Assembly (NCBI GenBank): GCA_013695495.1
Contig: JACDAK010000139.1
Span: 1-29,187 of the forward strand
Reading direction: 5' to 3'
Origin: Blastocatellia bacterium
GTDB taxonomy: Bacteria; Acidobacteriota; Blastocatellia; Pyrinomonadales; Pyrinomonadaceae
Length of the DNA stretch: 29,187 bases
Each line of letters opens with the position of its first letter. The first letter of the stretch is position 1. The position numbers and the translations under genes were made by a program. Of the stretch, positions 1 through 6,185 are shown piece after piece. The notes beneath the pieces were generated by a model. That model had not been told where the DNA came from, ran no database searches, and saw only the letters and a program-made list of their open reading frames with translations.

Positions 1-455
1 TCGTTATTTCGATGACGGTGCGAAAAGTCATTGCAACCGTTAAGAATGTCGAGGAGCGTGTTGAGCCCCTGATCGGCAAAGTCAACGAGATCAGCGCTCA
101 AGGAAGAGAGATCTCGGTGCATTTTACTGAAGTTTCCGCCAACCTTTCGACGGCCACTAGATATTTGGCTGAGTCGACGGAATTGGTCAAGGACGAGGTT
201 GCCGAACTCAAGATGCTTGTCGGTGATACTGCGGTGACTGCGCGCGACAAGGTCGATCTTGTCAGCAGAACGATCGACCGAACGCAAATGCAGGTAATTG
301 ACACGACGGACTATGTTCAATCAAAAATCGTCATACCTGCGCGCGAGATAGCCGCGGTGATGGCCGGTGTGAAAAAAGGGCTTGAAGTGCTCTTCGCCCC
401 CGCGCCAAAGCGGATCGACCGCGCATACACGGAAGACGATATGTTCATTGGCTGA
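1..455 (+). CDS. DUF948-like coiled-coil protein, 3' part (5' end outside window)
   Basis: The reading frame is open to the left edge of the window, so the ATG at 12 is probably internal and the N-terminus is missing. The visible 150 or so residues are mostly helical with heptad-like spacing (V-K-N-V-E-E-R-V-E-P-L, then L-S-T-A-T-R-Y-L-A-E). They end in a short tail after a V-L-F-A-P-A-P segment. Proteins of the DUF948/YtxG type have an N-terminal membrane helix followed by this kind of amphipathic coiled coil, and the first visible residues (V-I-S-M-T-V) could be the end of such a helix. Function in these families is poorly defined (envelope or stress-associated). The gene ends just before a plus-strand intrinsic terminator. 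The family call is tentative; the CDS itself is likely real. Confidence 0.65.
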   Translation, partial: VISMTVRKVIATVKNVEERVEPLIGKVNEISAQGREISVHFTEVSANLSTATRYLAESTELVKDEVAELKMLVGDTAVTARDKVDLVSRTIDRTQMQVIDTTDYVQSKIVIPAREIAAVMAGVKKGLEVLFAPAPKRIDRAYTEDDMFIG

Positions 456-481
456 TCTCAAGTGCGTTGAAAGAGCAAAGC

Positions 482-519
482 AAGGGTTCCGACGTCGAAA
501 GACACGGAGCCCTTTTTTT
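482..519 (+). terminator. Intrinsic terminator of the leftmost gene
   Basis: Stem arm 482-491 (AAGGGTTCCG) pairs with 505-514 (CGGAGCCCTT) with one G-U wobble, and a run of seven T follows (513-519). It lies 27 bases after the stop at 455 and faces the minus-strand terminator at 523-546. Confidence 0.8.
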
Positions 520-522
520 CGC

Positions 523-546
523 AAAAAAAGCGGCCCGGAGGCCGCT
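523..546 (-). terminator. Intrinsic terminator of the LTXXQ gene
   Basis: On the minus strand a perfect 7-bp stem AGCGGCC/GGCCGCT (plus-strand 529-535 and 540-546, loop of 4) is followed directly by a T run (plus-strand A run 523-529). It lies 24 bases past the stop of the minus-strand gene that ends at 571. Confidence 0.85.
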
Positions 547-570
547 AAACAAAGGAGTACGAATACTGAA

Positions 571-1122
571 CTAACTTCTGCTCGGTGTTGACTGCTGCCG
601 CTGCTGCCGGCGTTCCTGCATTTTCTGCATTCTTTCCTGCATACGCTGCTGCATTTCCTGACGGCGTGTTTCAAGCTGAGCTCTCTGCTCCGCCGTTAAA
701 ATCGCTTCCATTTGGACGCGAACTGTTTCGCGATGCTGACGCGACTGTGCACGAAGTACCTCGGCACGGGCCTTCTGCTCGTCGGTAACCGTACCGGCAC
801 GGCGTGCCTGCATTATCGAGCGCATTTCCTCGCGGACTGCCGCATCGGGACGATTAGCTTCACGGATCGTGTTGATCTGCTCTTTTTGAGCATCCGTCAG
901 CTCTAGGCCTCGAAAGCCCATACCGCCACGCATACCGCGAAACCCGGCTTTACCGCCGCGCTTATGCATACCTTCACGCTTTGCTCCACGTTCGGCCTTC
1001 TGACGTTTTTCTACCCCGGCTGCACCGGTTACCGTTGTATCCTGTGCTGAGCCGGAAACGGCGAAAGACCCGACCGCAGCAGCCAGCGTAAAACCTGCGA
1101 GTACTTTATTTTTTAATGTCAT
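571..1122 (-). CDS. Secreted Spy/CpxP-like LTXXQ-motif protein
   Basis: The 183-residue product starts with a signal peptide (M-T-L-K-N-K then a hydrophobic stretch to about residue 26, A-Q-D). A basic Gly/Arg-rich stretch follows (residues 40-72), then a helical region with two LTxxQ motifs: L-T-D-A-Q near residue 75 and L-T-A-E-Q near 142. This is the hallmark of the Spy/CpxP periplasmic family, small helical cradle proteins that act as chaperones or envelope-stress sensors. The C-terminus is very rich in Gln, Arg, Met and Glu, probably a long helix. GAGGT lies 10 bases upstream of the ATG. The gene is monocistronic, with its own terminator. No sensor kinase is adjacent. The family is clear; the exact role (chaperone or metal sensor) is not. 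Confidence 0.85.
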   Translation of the reverse strand: MTLKNKVLAGFTLAAAVGSFAVSGSAQDTTVTGAAGVEKRQKAERGAKREGMHKRGGKAGFRGMRGGMGFRGLELTDAQKEQINTIREANRPDAAVREEMRSIMQARRAGTVTDEQKARAEVLRAQSRQHRETVRVQMEAILTAEQRAQLETRRQEMQQRMQERMQKMQERRQQRQQSTPSRS

Positions 1123-1259
1123 CTTGTTTTACCTCATTTCGAATGATTTGGCTTTCGCCATTGTTTATTTTTGATGCAGCAGCCATGTAATTAGCCGAAA
1201 GATATTGTAAAGAAACGCAAAACATCCACGGGCGGTCGAGTACCGAATACGGCTACAGA

Positions 1260-1288
1260 TTGAACAAAGGCGGCTGAAAAGCTAAAAT
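1260..1288 (+). promoter_or_regulatory. Predicted sigma-70 promoter of dxs
   Basis: TTGAAC (1260-1265), 17-base spacer, TAAAAT (1283-1288). The predicted start of transcription, around 1294-1296, falls at the left edge of the palindrome 1293-1312. Confidence 0.6.
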
Positions 1289-1292
1289 CGAG

Positions 1293-1312
1293 CCTTTGAT
1301 CCGGATCAAAGG
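1293..1312. promoter_or_regulatory. Perfect 20-bp palindrome with FNR/CRP-type core at the dxs transcription start
   Basis: CCTTTGATCCGGATCAAAGG is a perfect dyad. Its core TTGAT-N4-ATCAA (1296-1309) equals the classical FNR-family consensus. It begins at the predicted transcription start and its right arm runs into the likely Shine-Dalgarno (AAAGGGA, 1308-1314), 10 bases before the ATG at 1325. A protein here would more likely block than activate transcription. As RNA, the sequence could instead fold into a stem with a CCGG tetraloop that hides part of the ribosome-binding site. Confidence 0.6.
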
Positions 1313-1324
1313 GAATTATCGAAA

Positions 1325-3250
1325 ATGAGATTTTTGAATGAGATCAACTCGCCCGCAGACCTGAGGCGACTTCGCGTAGAAGACCTGCAAGAGGTTGCGG
1401 ACGAGGTACGGCAATTCATCATCGACACCTGCTCGCGTGTCGGCGGTCACACCGGTGCTTCGCTCGGTGCCGTCGAACTTGCCGTCGCGATGCACTACGT
1501 ATTTGATACTCCGAATGACCGCCTCGTATGGGACGTCGGCCATCAGGCCTATGCACACAAGATATTGACGGGTCGTCGCGATGATCTTCATACGATCAAG
1601 CAGTATGGCGGCCTGTCGGGTTTCCTGCGGCGCGAAGAATCAGATTATGACACGTTCGGTGCAGGGCACGCATCGACTTCGCTCTCGGCGGCGCTGGGCA
1701 TGGCAGTCGCGCGAGATCAAAAAGACGAGGATTTTCACGTTTGTGCACTTATCGGCGATTCGTCCCTAGCCGGCGGTATGGCGATGGAAGCCATCAACCA
1801 GGCGGGGCATCTAAAATCGCGGCTGATCGTGTTACTGAATGACAATGAAATGTCCATCGCACCCGCGGTCGGGGCCCTTAGCGGCTATCTTAATAGGATC
1901 AAGGAAGCTCAAAGCTATCAGCATATAAAAGAAGAGATCGGCGATGCGCTTGAGAGCGTTCCCGGCATCGGCGAGACCCTGCGTCGTGCAGCGAAATCCG
2001 TAAAAGATGCCATCGCCGCTGCGGTCCTGCCGGGTGCTCTGGTTAATGAGCTTGGTTTTAAATACATAGGATATGTCGACGGCCACAACGTTCCAATGCT
2101 TGTACGTGCGCTCGAGTCGGCAAAACTCGTCGACGACGGCCCGGTAATCGTCCACGCATTAACAACGAAAGGCAAGGGCTTTCCTAATCCGGAGAAGAAT
2201 TATTACGCGTACCATGCGACGGGACCATTCGATCCTGAAACGGGCCTGCCGTTCAAGTCTGGCAAAGCGACGGCGCCTACTTACACGAGCGTTTTTGGTA
2301 ACACGCTTTGCGAGTTGATGGAACGCGATGACAAGATCGTTGCCCTGACGGCCGCCATGCCGGATGGGACGGGGATCGACAAGCCGCTCGAAAAATTTCC
2401 AGACCGCACGTTCGATGTTGGAATCGCCGAACAGCACGCTGTGACGTTTTGCGCAGGGATGGCATGTGAAGGGCTCAAGCCAGTGGCGGCGATCTACTCC
2501 ACATTTCTGCAGCGCGGGTTTGACCAGGTCATTCATGATGTTTGCCTGCAGAACCTGAATGTTACCTTTGCGATGGATAGAGCCGGCATCGCAGGTGCTG
2601 ACGGCCCGACTCACCATGGCCTTCTCGACATTGCGTACCTACGCGGTTATCCGAACATTGTTCTGATGGCGCCGCGGCATGAGGGCGAACTGCGAGACAT
2701 GATGCTCACGGCCATCGAGCATGACGGGCCGGCCGCTTTGCGCTACCCTCGGGGCAACGGTGAAGGCGTCGACATCGCCCGAGCACCCGAAAAACTCGAG
2801 ATCGGTAAAGGCGAAGTCCTTCGCGAAGGCGAGGACGTCGCCATTGTGGCCATCGGCTCGATGGTTACGCCCGCACTTGAGGCGGCCGAGAGATTGAAAA
2901 AAGTCGGGATCGATGCAACCGTTGTGAACGCGCGCTTCGTTAAACCTTTGGACGAAGCGCTGTTGACCGGGCTCGTCGACGATCATCGCCTTATCATCAC
3001 AGTAGAAGAAGCATATCTCGCCGGCGGGTTTGGCTCGGCGGTTATGGAACTTCTCGAAGAGAAAGGATTGCAGCAAAACGTAAAAGTTGTGAGAATGGGA
3101 GTGCCTGACCGAATTGTGACTCACGGTGAGGCCACGCTGCTCCTGGCAAAATTCGGCCTTGATGCCGACGGCATATATCTCAAGGCTAAAGAGGCGCACC
3201 AGGCACTTGAACCCAAGCTGTCAACCTCCAAGCTTCGTGCGGTAAAATAG
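1325..3250 (+). CDS. dxs: 1-deoxy-D-xylulose-5-phosphate synthase
   Basis: This cytoplasmic enzyme uses thiamine diphosphate to condense pyruvate with glyceraldehyde 3-phosphate, the first step of the MEP isoprenoid pathway. The 641-residue length is normal. Visible signatures: S-R-V-G-G-H-T-G near residue 42; H-Q-A-Y-A-H-K-I-L-T-G-R at 73-84; the cofactor/Mg site G-D-S at 144-146 paired with N-D-N-E-M-S at 172-177; the catalytic Glu in D-V-G-I-A-E-Q-H (E369); D-R-A-G-I-A-G-A-D-G-P-T-H-H-G in the central domain; and a C-terminal transketolase domain. The usual G-D-G of the cofactor motif reads G-D-S here. The ATG at 1325 has AAAGGGA upstream. The next gene begins 7 bases after the stop. No other MEP gene is in the window. 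Confidence 0.97.
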   Translation: MRFLNEINSPADLRRLRVEDLQEVADEVRQFIIDTCSRVGGHTGASLGAVELAVAMHYVFDTPNDRLVWDVGHQAYAHKILTGRRDDLHTIKQYGGLSGFLRREESDYDTFGAGHASTSLSAALGMAVARDQKDEDFHVCALIGDSSLAGGMAMEAINQAGHLKSRLIVLLNDNEMSIAPAVGALSGYLNRIKEAQSYQHIKEEIGDALESVPGIGETLRRAAKSVKDAIAAAVLPGALVNELGFKYIGYVDGHNVPMLVRALESAKLVDDGPVIVHALTTKGKGFPNPEKNYYAYHATGPFDPETGLPFKSGKATAPTYTSVFGNTLCELMERDDKIVALTAAMPDGTGIDKPLEKFPDRTFDVGIAEQHAVTFCAGMACEGLKPVAAIYSTFLQRGFDQVIHDVCLQNLNVTFAMDRAGIAGADGPTHHGLLDIAYLRGYPNIVLMAPRHEGELRDMMLTAIEHDGPAALRYPRGNGEGVDIARAPEKLEIGKGEVLREGEDVAIVAIGSMVTPALEAAERLKKVGIDATVVNARFVKPLDEALLTGLVDDHRLIITVEEAYLAGGFGSAVMELLEEKGLQQNVKVVRMGVPDRIVTHGEATLLLAKFGLDADGIYLKAKEAHQALEPKLSTSKLRAVK

Positions 3251-3257
3251 AATCAAA

Positions 3258-4061
3258 ATGAAGAAACAGGAACCTAAAAGCGGCGGAATGCCGCTCGTGA
3301 TTATCGGCAGTGTTTTGGTAATTGCGGTGCTAGCCGGTATCTGGCTTTACTCGTCATCTTCTTCGTCGGCCGTTCCCGGCGGCGCAAACAACATGAGTGC
3401 TGCCAACTCGGCAAAAACGGCTCCGGCCAATGCTCCTCCCGGTGCGCCGATCGGCGTCAACATGATGGGGTCGCCGACTGCAACTGTCACGGTCGAGGAA
3501 TTTGCGGATTACCAGTGTGGAAGCTGCGCTGCGGCACATCCGATAATGAAGGAGATCAAGTCCGTTTACGGAAGCCGCATCCAGTTCATCTATCGTCACT
3601 TTCCACTTCAGATGCACGACAAGGCGTATGACGCATCGATCATAACTGAGGCCGCGGGGCTCCAGGGGGCGACAAAGTTTTGGCAGATGCAGGATCAGCT
3701 CTTTTCCACACAACATCTTTGGACCAACAACCCAAACTATCGCGAAATGTGGATGGGTTACGCTGAGAAGATCGGTCTCGACATGGAAAAATTGAAAGCT
3801 GACGTAAATAGCATGCAGGCGCGTTCACGCGTTGACGCCGACCTCCAGCGTGGCCATGGAATGGGCGTGACTTCAACACCGACGATTTATCTAAACGGGC
3901 GTGCTGTGCCGTATCATATGGTTAATGTGCAATCGATGCGTCAGCTGATCGACGCCGAACTCCAAGCGACCGCTAAACCTGCCGAGACACCCTCGGCACC
4001 TCCGGCTGCGAGCAGCGGTGCTGCTGCTCCATCTGCAGCTAACACGACCGAACAGAAATGA
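3258..4061 (+). CDS. Membrane-anchored DsbA-like thioredoxin-fold disulfide oxidoreductase
   Basis: The 267-residue product has one N-terminal membrane helix (about residues 12-31), a Ser/Ala/Pro/Asn-rich linker to about residue 66, then a thioredoxin-fold domain of the DsbA/Thioredoxin_4 type. The active site is C87-G-S-C90 in D-Y-Q-C-G-S-C-A-A-A-H, and the cis-proline loop is V-T-S-T-P-T-I-Y-L-N-G near residue 210. The domain should face the periplasm and introduce or shuffle disulfides in exported proteins. A second Ala/Pro-rich low-complexity tail closes the protein. The stop overlaps the ATG of the VKOR gene (4058-4061), so the two are translationally coupled. VKOR is the known reoxidant of DsbA in bacteria that lack DsbB, so the pair is probably functional. 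The 7-base gap after dxs suggests co-transcription; no strong ribosome-binding site is seen. Confidence 0.9.
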   Translation: MKKQEPKSGGMPLVIIGSVLVIAVLAGIWLYSSSSSSAVPGGANNMSAANSAKTAPANAPPGAPIGVNMMGSPTATVTVEEFADYQCGSCAAAHPIMKEIKSVYGSRIQFIYRHFPLQMHDKAYDASIITEAAGLQGATKFWQMQDQLFSTQHLWTNNPNYREMWMGYAEKIGLDMEKLKADVNSMQARSRVDADLQRGHGMGVTSTPTIYLNGRAVPYHMVNVQSMRQLIDAELQATAKPAETPSAPPAASSGAAAPSAANTTEQK

Positions 4062-4525
4062 ATCAAGGCTCAGAGGTCAACGACATTGCGGGTGGGCCAT
4101 CGGTCAAATTGGCCGTTATCGCGGCCGTCGTTGCGTTGATCGGCCTCGCCGATTCGGTTTACCTCACCGTACACCATTTCACCGCCGCCCCCGTGCCCTG
4201 CAGTCTCATTGCGGGCTGCGAGACGGTATTGACCAGCCCGTATGCCGAGATCGCCGGCGTTCCGCTGGCCGCCTTCGGTGCGGCCGCGTACTTCGCAGCG
4301 TTTTCTCTGGCTGTACTTGCAGCGTACGGCAATCGGTTTGCATGGCTGCTGTTCGGCCTTCAGGTAGCCGGCATGGCTCTTTTTACCCTATGGCTGCTAT
4401 ATCTACAGGCGTTTGTACTTCAGGCGTTCTGCCAGTTTTGTCTCATCTCTGCCGCAACGACGTTCGGTTTGCTCATCACTTTCGTGATCTCTAAGTTTTC
4501 CGGCCGTCGCACGCATCATATTTAA
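4058..4525 (+). CDS. VKOR-family integral membrane disulfide reoxidant
   Basis: Vitamin K epoxide reductase homologue of 155 residues. In bacteria these use a quinone to reoxidise DsbA-like partners. Hydrophobic segments lie at about residues 17-40, 66-90, 95-122 and 124-145, matching the four/five-helix VKOR core. All four hallmark cysteines are present: loop pair C48 and C54 (C-S-L-I-A-G-C) and active-site pair C125-Q-F-C128. The conserved Ser (S60) after the loop is also there. There is no fused thioredoxin domain, unlike some cyanobacterial forms; the partner is the separate, ATGA-coupled upstream gene. The C-terminal tail after the last helix is short and basic, likely cytoplasmic. Confidence 0.93.
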   Translation: MNQGSEVNDIAGGPSVKLAVIAAVVALIGLADSVYLTVHHFTAAPVPCSLIAGCETVLTSPYAEIAGVPLAAFGAAAYFAAFSLAVLAAYGNRFAWLLFGLQVAGMALFTLWLLYLQAFVLQAFCQFCLISAATTFGLLITFVISKFSGRRTHHI

Positions 4526-4567
4526 AACCAATCTAACGCCGGGGCCGAATACATCCATACAACAGAG

Positions 4568-4581
4568 CGGTTCGCGAACCG
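4568..4581. repeat. 14-bp perfect palindrome between the VKOR gene and the sigma factor
   Basis: CGGTTCGCGAACCG is self-complementary, 42 bases after the VKOR stop and 87 bases before the sigma-factor ATG. A moderately T-rich stretch (TATTTGTTGT) follows on the plus strand, so it could be a weak terminator for the dxs operon or an operator for the sigma gene. The sequence alone does not decide. Confidence 0.45.
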
Positions 4582-4668
4582 TATTTGTTGTCACCCTAAA
4601 TCGGATGTGGTCAGCGCTTGGCAACAGGAAGCAAAATAAGGTAGTTTAGAGATACTTAGCCTGAAATT

Positions 4669-5232
4669 ATGGTATCCCAAACTATCCTGGAGCGAGTAGC
4701 TGACGGTGATCAGACTGCGGTACAGGACTGCCTTAAAACATACGGCGGCCTGGTGTGGTCGCTTGCTCGGCGAATGCTGCGCAACTCAGAAGACGCCGAG
4801 GACGCAGTACAGGAGATCTTCGTCGATGTGTGGAAGAACGCAGCCCGGTTTGACGGCACGCAGGCGTCAGAAACCACCTTCGTCGCGATGATCGCACGTC
4901 GCCGGTTGATCGACAGAATCCGGCACTTGCAGCGTAGACCTGCACCCGATTCGCTAGAAGACATGTTGACAGAGCCGGCGAACACCGCAGACCGCGAGAT
5001 GCAGATTTCGCTGGAAGCACGCGAGGCGTTCGACGCACTACGTGAGCTGCGGCCCGAACAGCGAAAAGTTTTGCAGCTTTCTATCGTGCAGGGACTTTCG
5101 CATCAGGAGATCGCAGATGCAACGGGGATGCCCTTGGGCACCGTCAAAACACATGCTCGCCGAGGCATTATTCAGGCGAGAGAGATAATGGGAATCGGAA
5201 ATACTAATTCTGGAAAGGAGGTGTCAGCATGA
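4669..5232 (+). CDS. ECF-subfamily RNA polymerase sigma factor
   Basis: Extracytoplasmic-function sigma factor of 187 residues, which directs RNA polymerase to a stress regulon. Region 2 spans about residues 25-95 and includes the typical R-N-S-E-D-A-E-D-A-V-Q-E-I-F core-binding stretch and the A-R-R-R-L-I-D-R-I-R segment of region 2.4. Region 4 (about 120-175) has L-R-P-E-Q-R-K-V-L and a helix-turn-helix: L-S-H-Q-E-I-A-D-A-T-G-M-P-L-G-T-V-K-T-H-A-R-R-G. The linker lacks extra domains. The stop overlaps the anti-sigma start (ATGA at 5229-5232), and the anti-sigma ribosome-binding site GGAAAGGAGG lies inside this gene's last codons, so the pair is coupled. No clear Shine-Dalgarno precedes the ATG at 4669; the start is set by alignment to the usual N-terminus. 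Confidence 0.93.
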   Translation: MVSQTILERVADGDQTAVQDCLKTYGGLVWSLARRMLRNSEDAEDAVQEIFVDVWKNAARFDGTQASETTFVAMIARRRLIDRIRHLQRRPAPDSLEDMLTEPANTADREMQISLEAREAFDALRELRPEQRKVLQLSIVQGLSHQEIADATGMPLGTVKTHARRGIIQAREIMGIGNTNSGKEVSA

Positions 5233-6065
5233 ACAATGTAGATGAAGTAAGAATGCTGGACCTCCTTATCCAGCAAGCAACATACGGCCTATCTGATGAA
5301 GAGGCGCGTGAACTTGCGCAGCTCGAATCCGCGTCGCCCTCAGGAGCAGACAACAGCATTGAGTTGACCGCAGCCGCGGTCTCGATGGTAGGGATCGATC
5401 AAAGTGCCGAAATGCCGTCGCACCTTAGAGCTATTATCACAGCCGATGCGGCAAGGTATTTTGACGAGCAGGACGATGCCAGACGAGCCGCAACGCCGGT
5501 CGTTTCAGGCGGCGACACTGCGAACACAGGATCGTTCTGGAACTCGCTTGGGTGGCTGGTTGCTGCAGCAGCCTGCATTGCACTCGCGGTAAATCTCTAC
5601 ACAACACGGCAAGGTTCGGAGATCGCTGCAGTTCCGACACCCACGCCCGAGGTGGAGCGAGTTCTCACCCCGGCCGAGCAGCGTCAGCAGCTGCTTGCCA
5701 GTGCACCCGATGTTACGACTGCCGCCGTGGCGAAAGGGAATGTGCCCGAGATCGAAGACGTGACCGGCGACATTGTCTGGAGCGATCAGGCCCAGGCAGG
5801 TTACGTTCGCGTTCGCGGCTTGCCGGCTAATGACCCGACGCGTGAGATTTATCAGCTCTGGATCTTCGAAGAGAGTCAAGGCGATAAGACACCGATTGAC
5901 GGCGGCATTTTTGACATCAACGAGGAGGGCGAAGCGATAATTCCGATCGACGCCCGGCTGAAGACTCAGAACCCCGGCTTATTTGCCATCACGATCGAGC
6001 GACCCGGCGGCGTGGTCGTCTCAGACAGAAAACGGATCGCCGCACTGGCCAAGAATGAAACCTAG
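5229..6065 (+). CDS. RskA-type transmembrane anti-sigma factor
   Basis: The 278-residue product has an N-terminal cytoplasmic segment (residues 1-103) beginning V-D-E-V-R-M-L-D-L-L-I-Q-Q-A-T-Y-G-L-S, a single membrane helix (about 105-124), and a periplasmic C-terminal domain of the RskA type (about 180-275, with W-S-D-Q-A-Q-A-G-Y-V-R-V-R-G-L-P and Y-Q-L-W-I-F). Such proteins hold the cognate ECF sigma at the membrane until signal-driven proteolysis frees it. There is no Cys/His zinc anti-sigma motif in the cytoplasmic part, so redox sensing through a bound zinc is unlikely. A strong ribosome-binding site (GGAAAGGAGG, 5213-5222) precedes the start. The target regulon cannot be read from the window. 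Confidence 0.88.
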   Translation: MNNVDEVRMLDLLIQQATYGLSDEEARELAQLESASPSGADNSIELTAAAVSMVGIDQSAEMPSHLRAIITADAARYFDEQDDARRAATPVVSGGDTANTGSFWNSLGWLVAAAACIALAVNLYTTRQGSEIAAVPTPTPEVERVLTPAEQRQQLLASAPDVTTAAVAKGNVPEIEDVTGDIVWSDQAQAGYVRVRGLPANDPTREIYQLWIFEESQGDKTPIDGGIFDINEEGEAIIPIDARLKTQNPGLFAITIERPGGVVVSDRKRIAALAKNET

Positions 6066-6185
6066 ACGGCTTCGCTGCGTAGAATCTATAGAGCTAATAA
6101 CAGATGGCGCCTGAACTGTGTCTGAAAAGGGCGCGGTGTGTGCGCCAGATTCGCCATTCCGATCACAAATCTAAAGGAGTTAGCA

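Noticed and set aside
4018..4494. 158-codon frame overlapping the VKOR gene
   Set aside because: The +1 frame of a gene with four conserved cysteines and clear membrane helices; the alternative product is Arg/Cys-rich noise.
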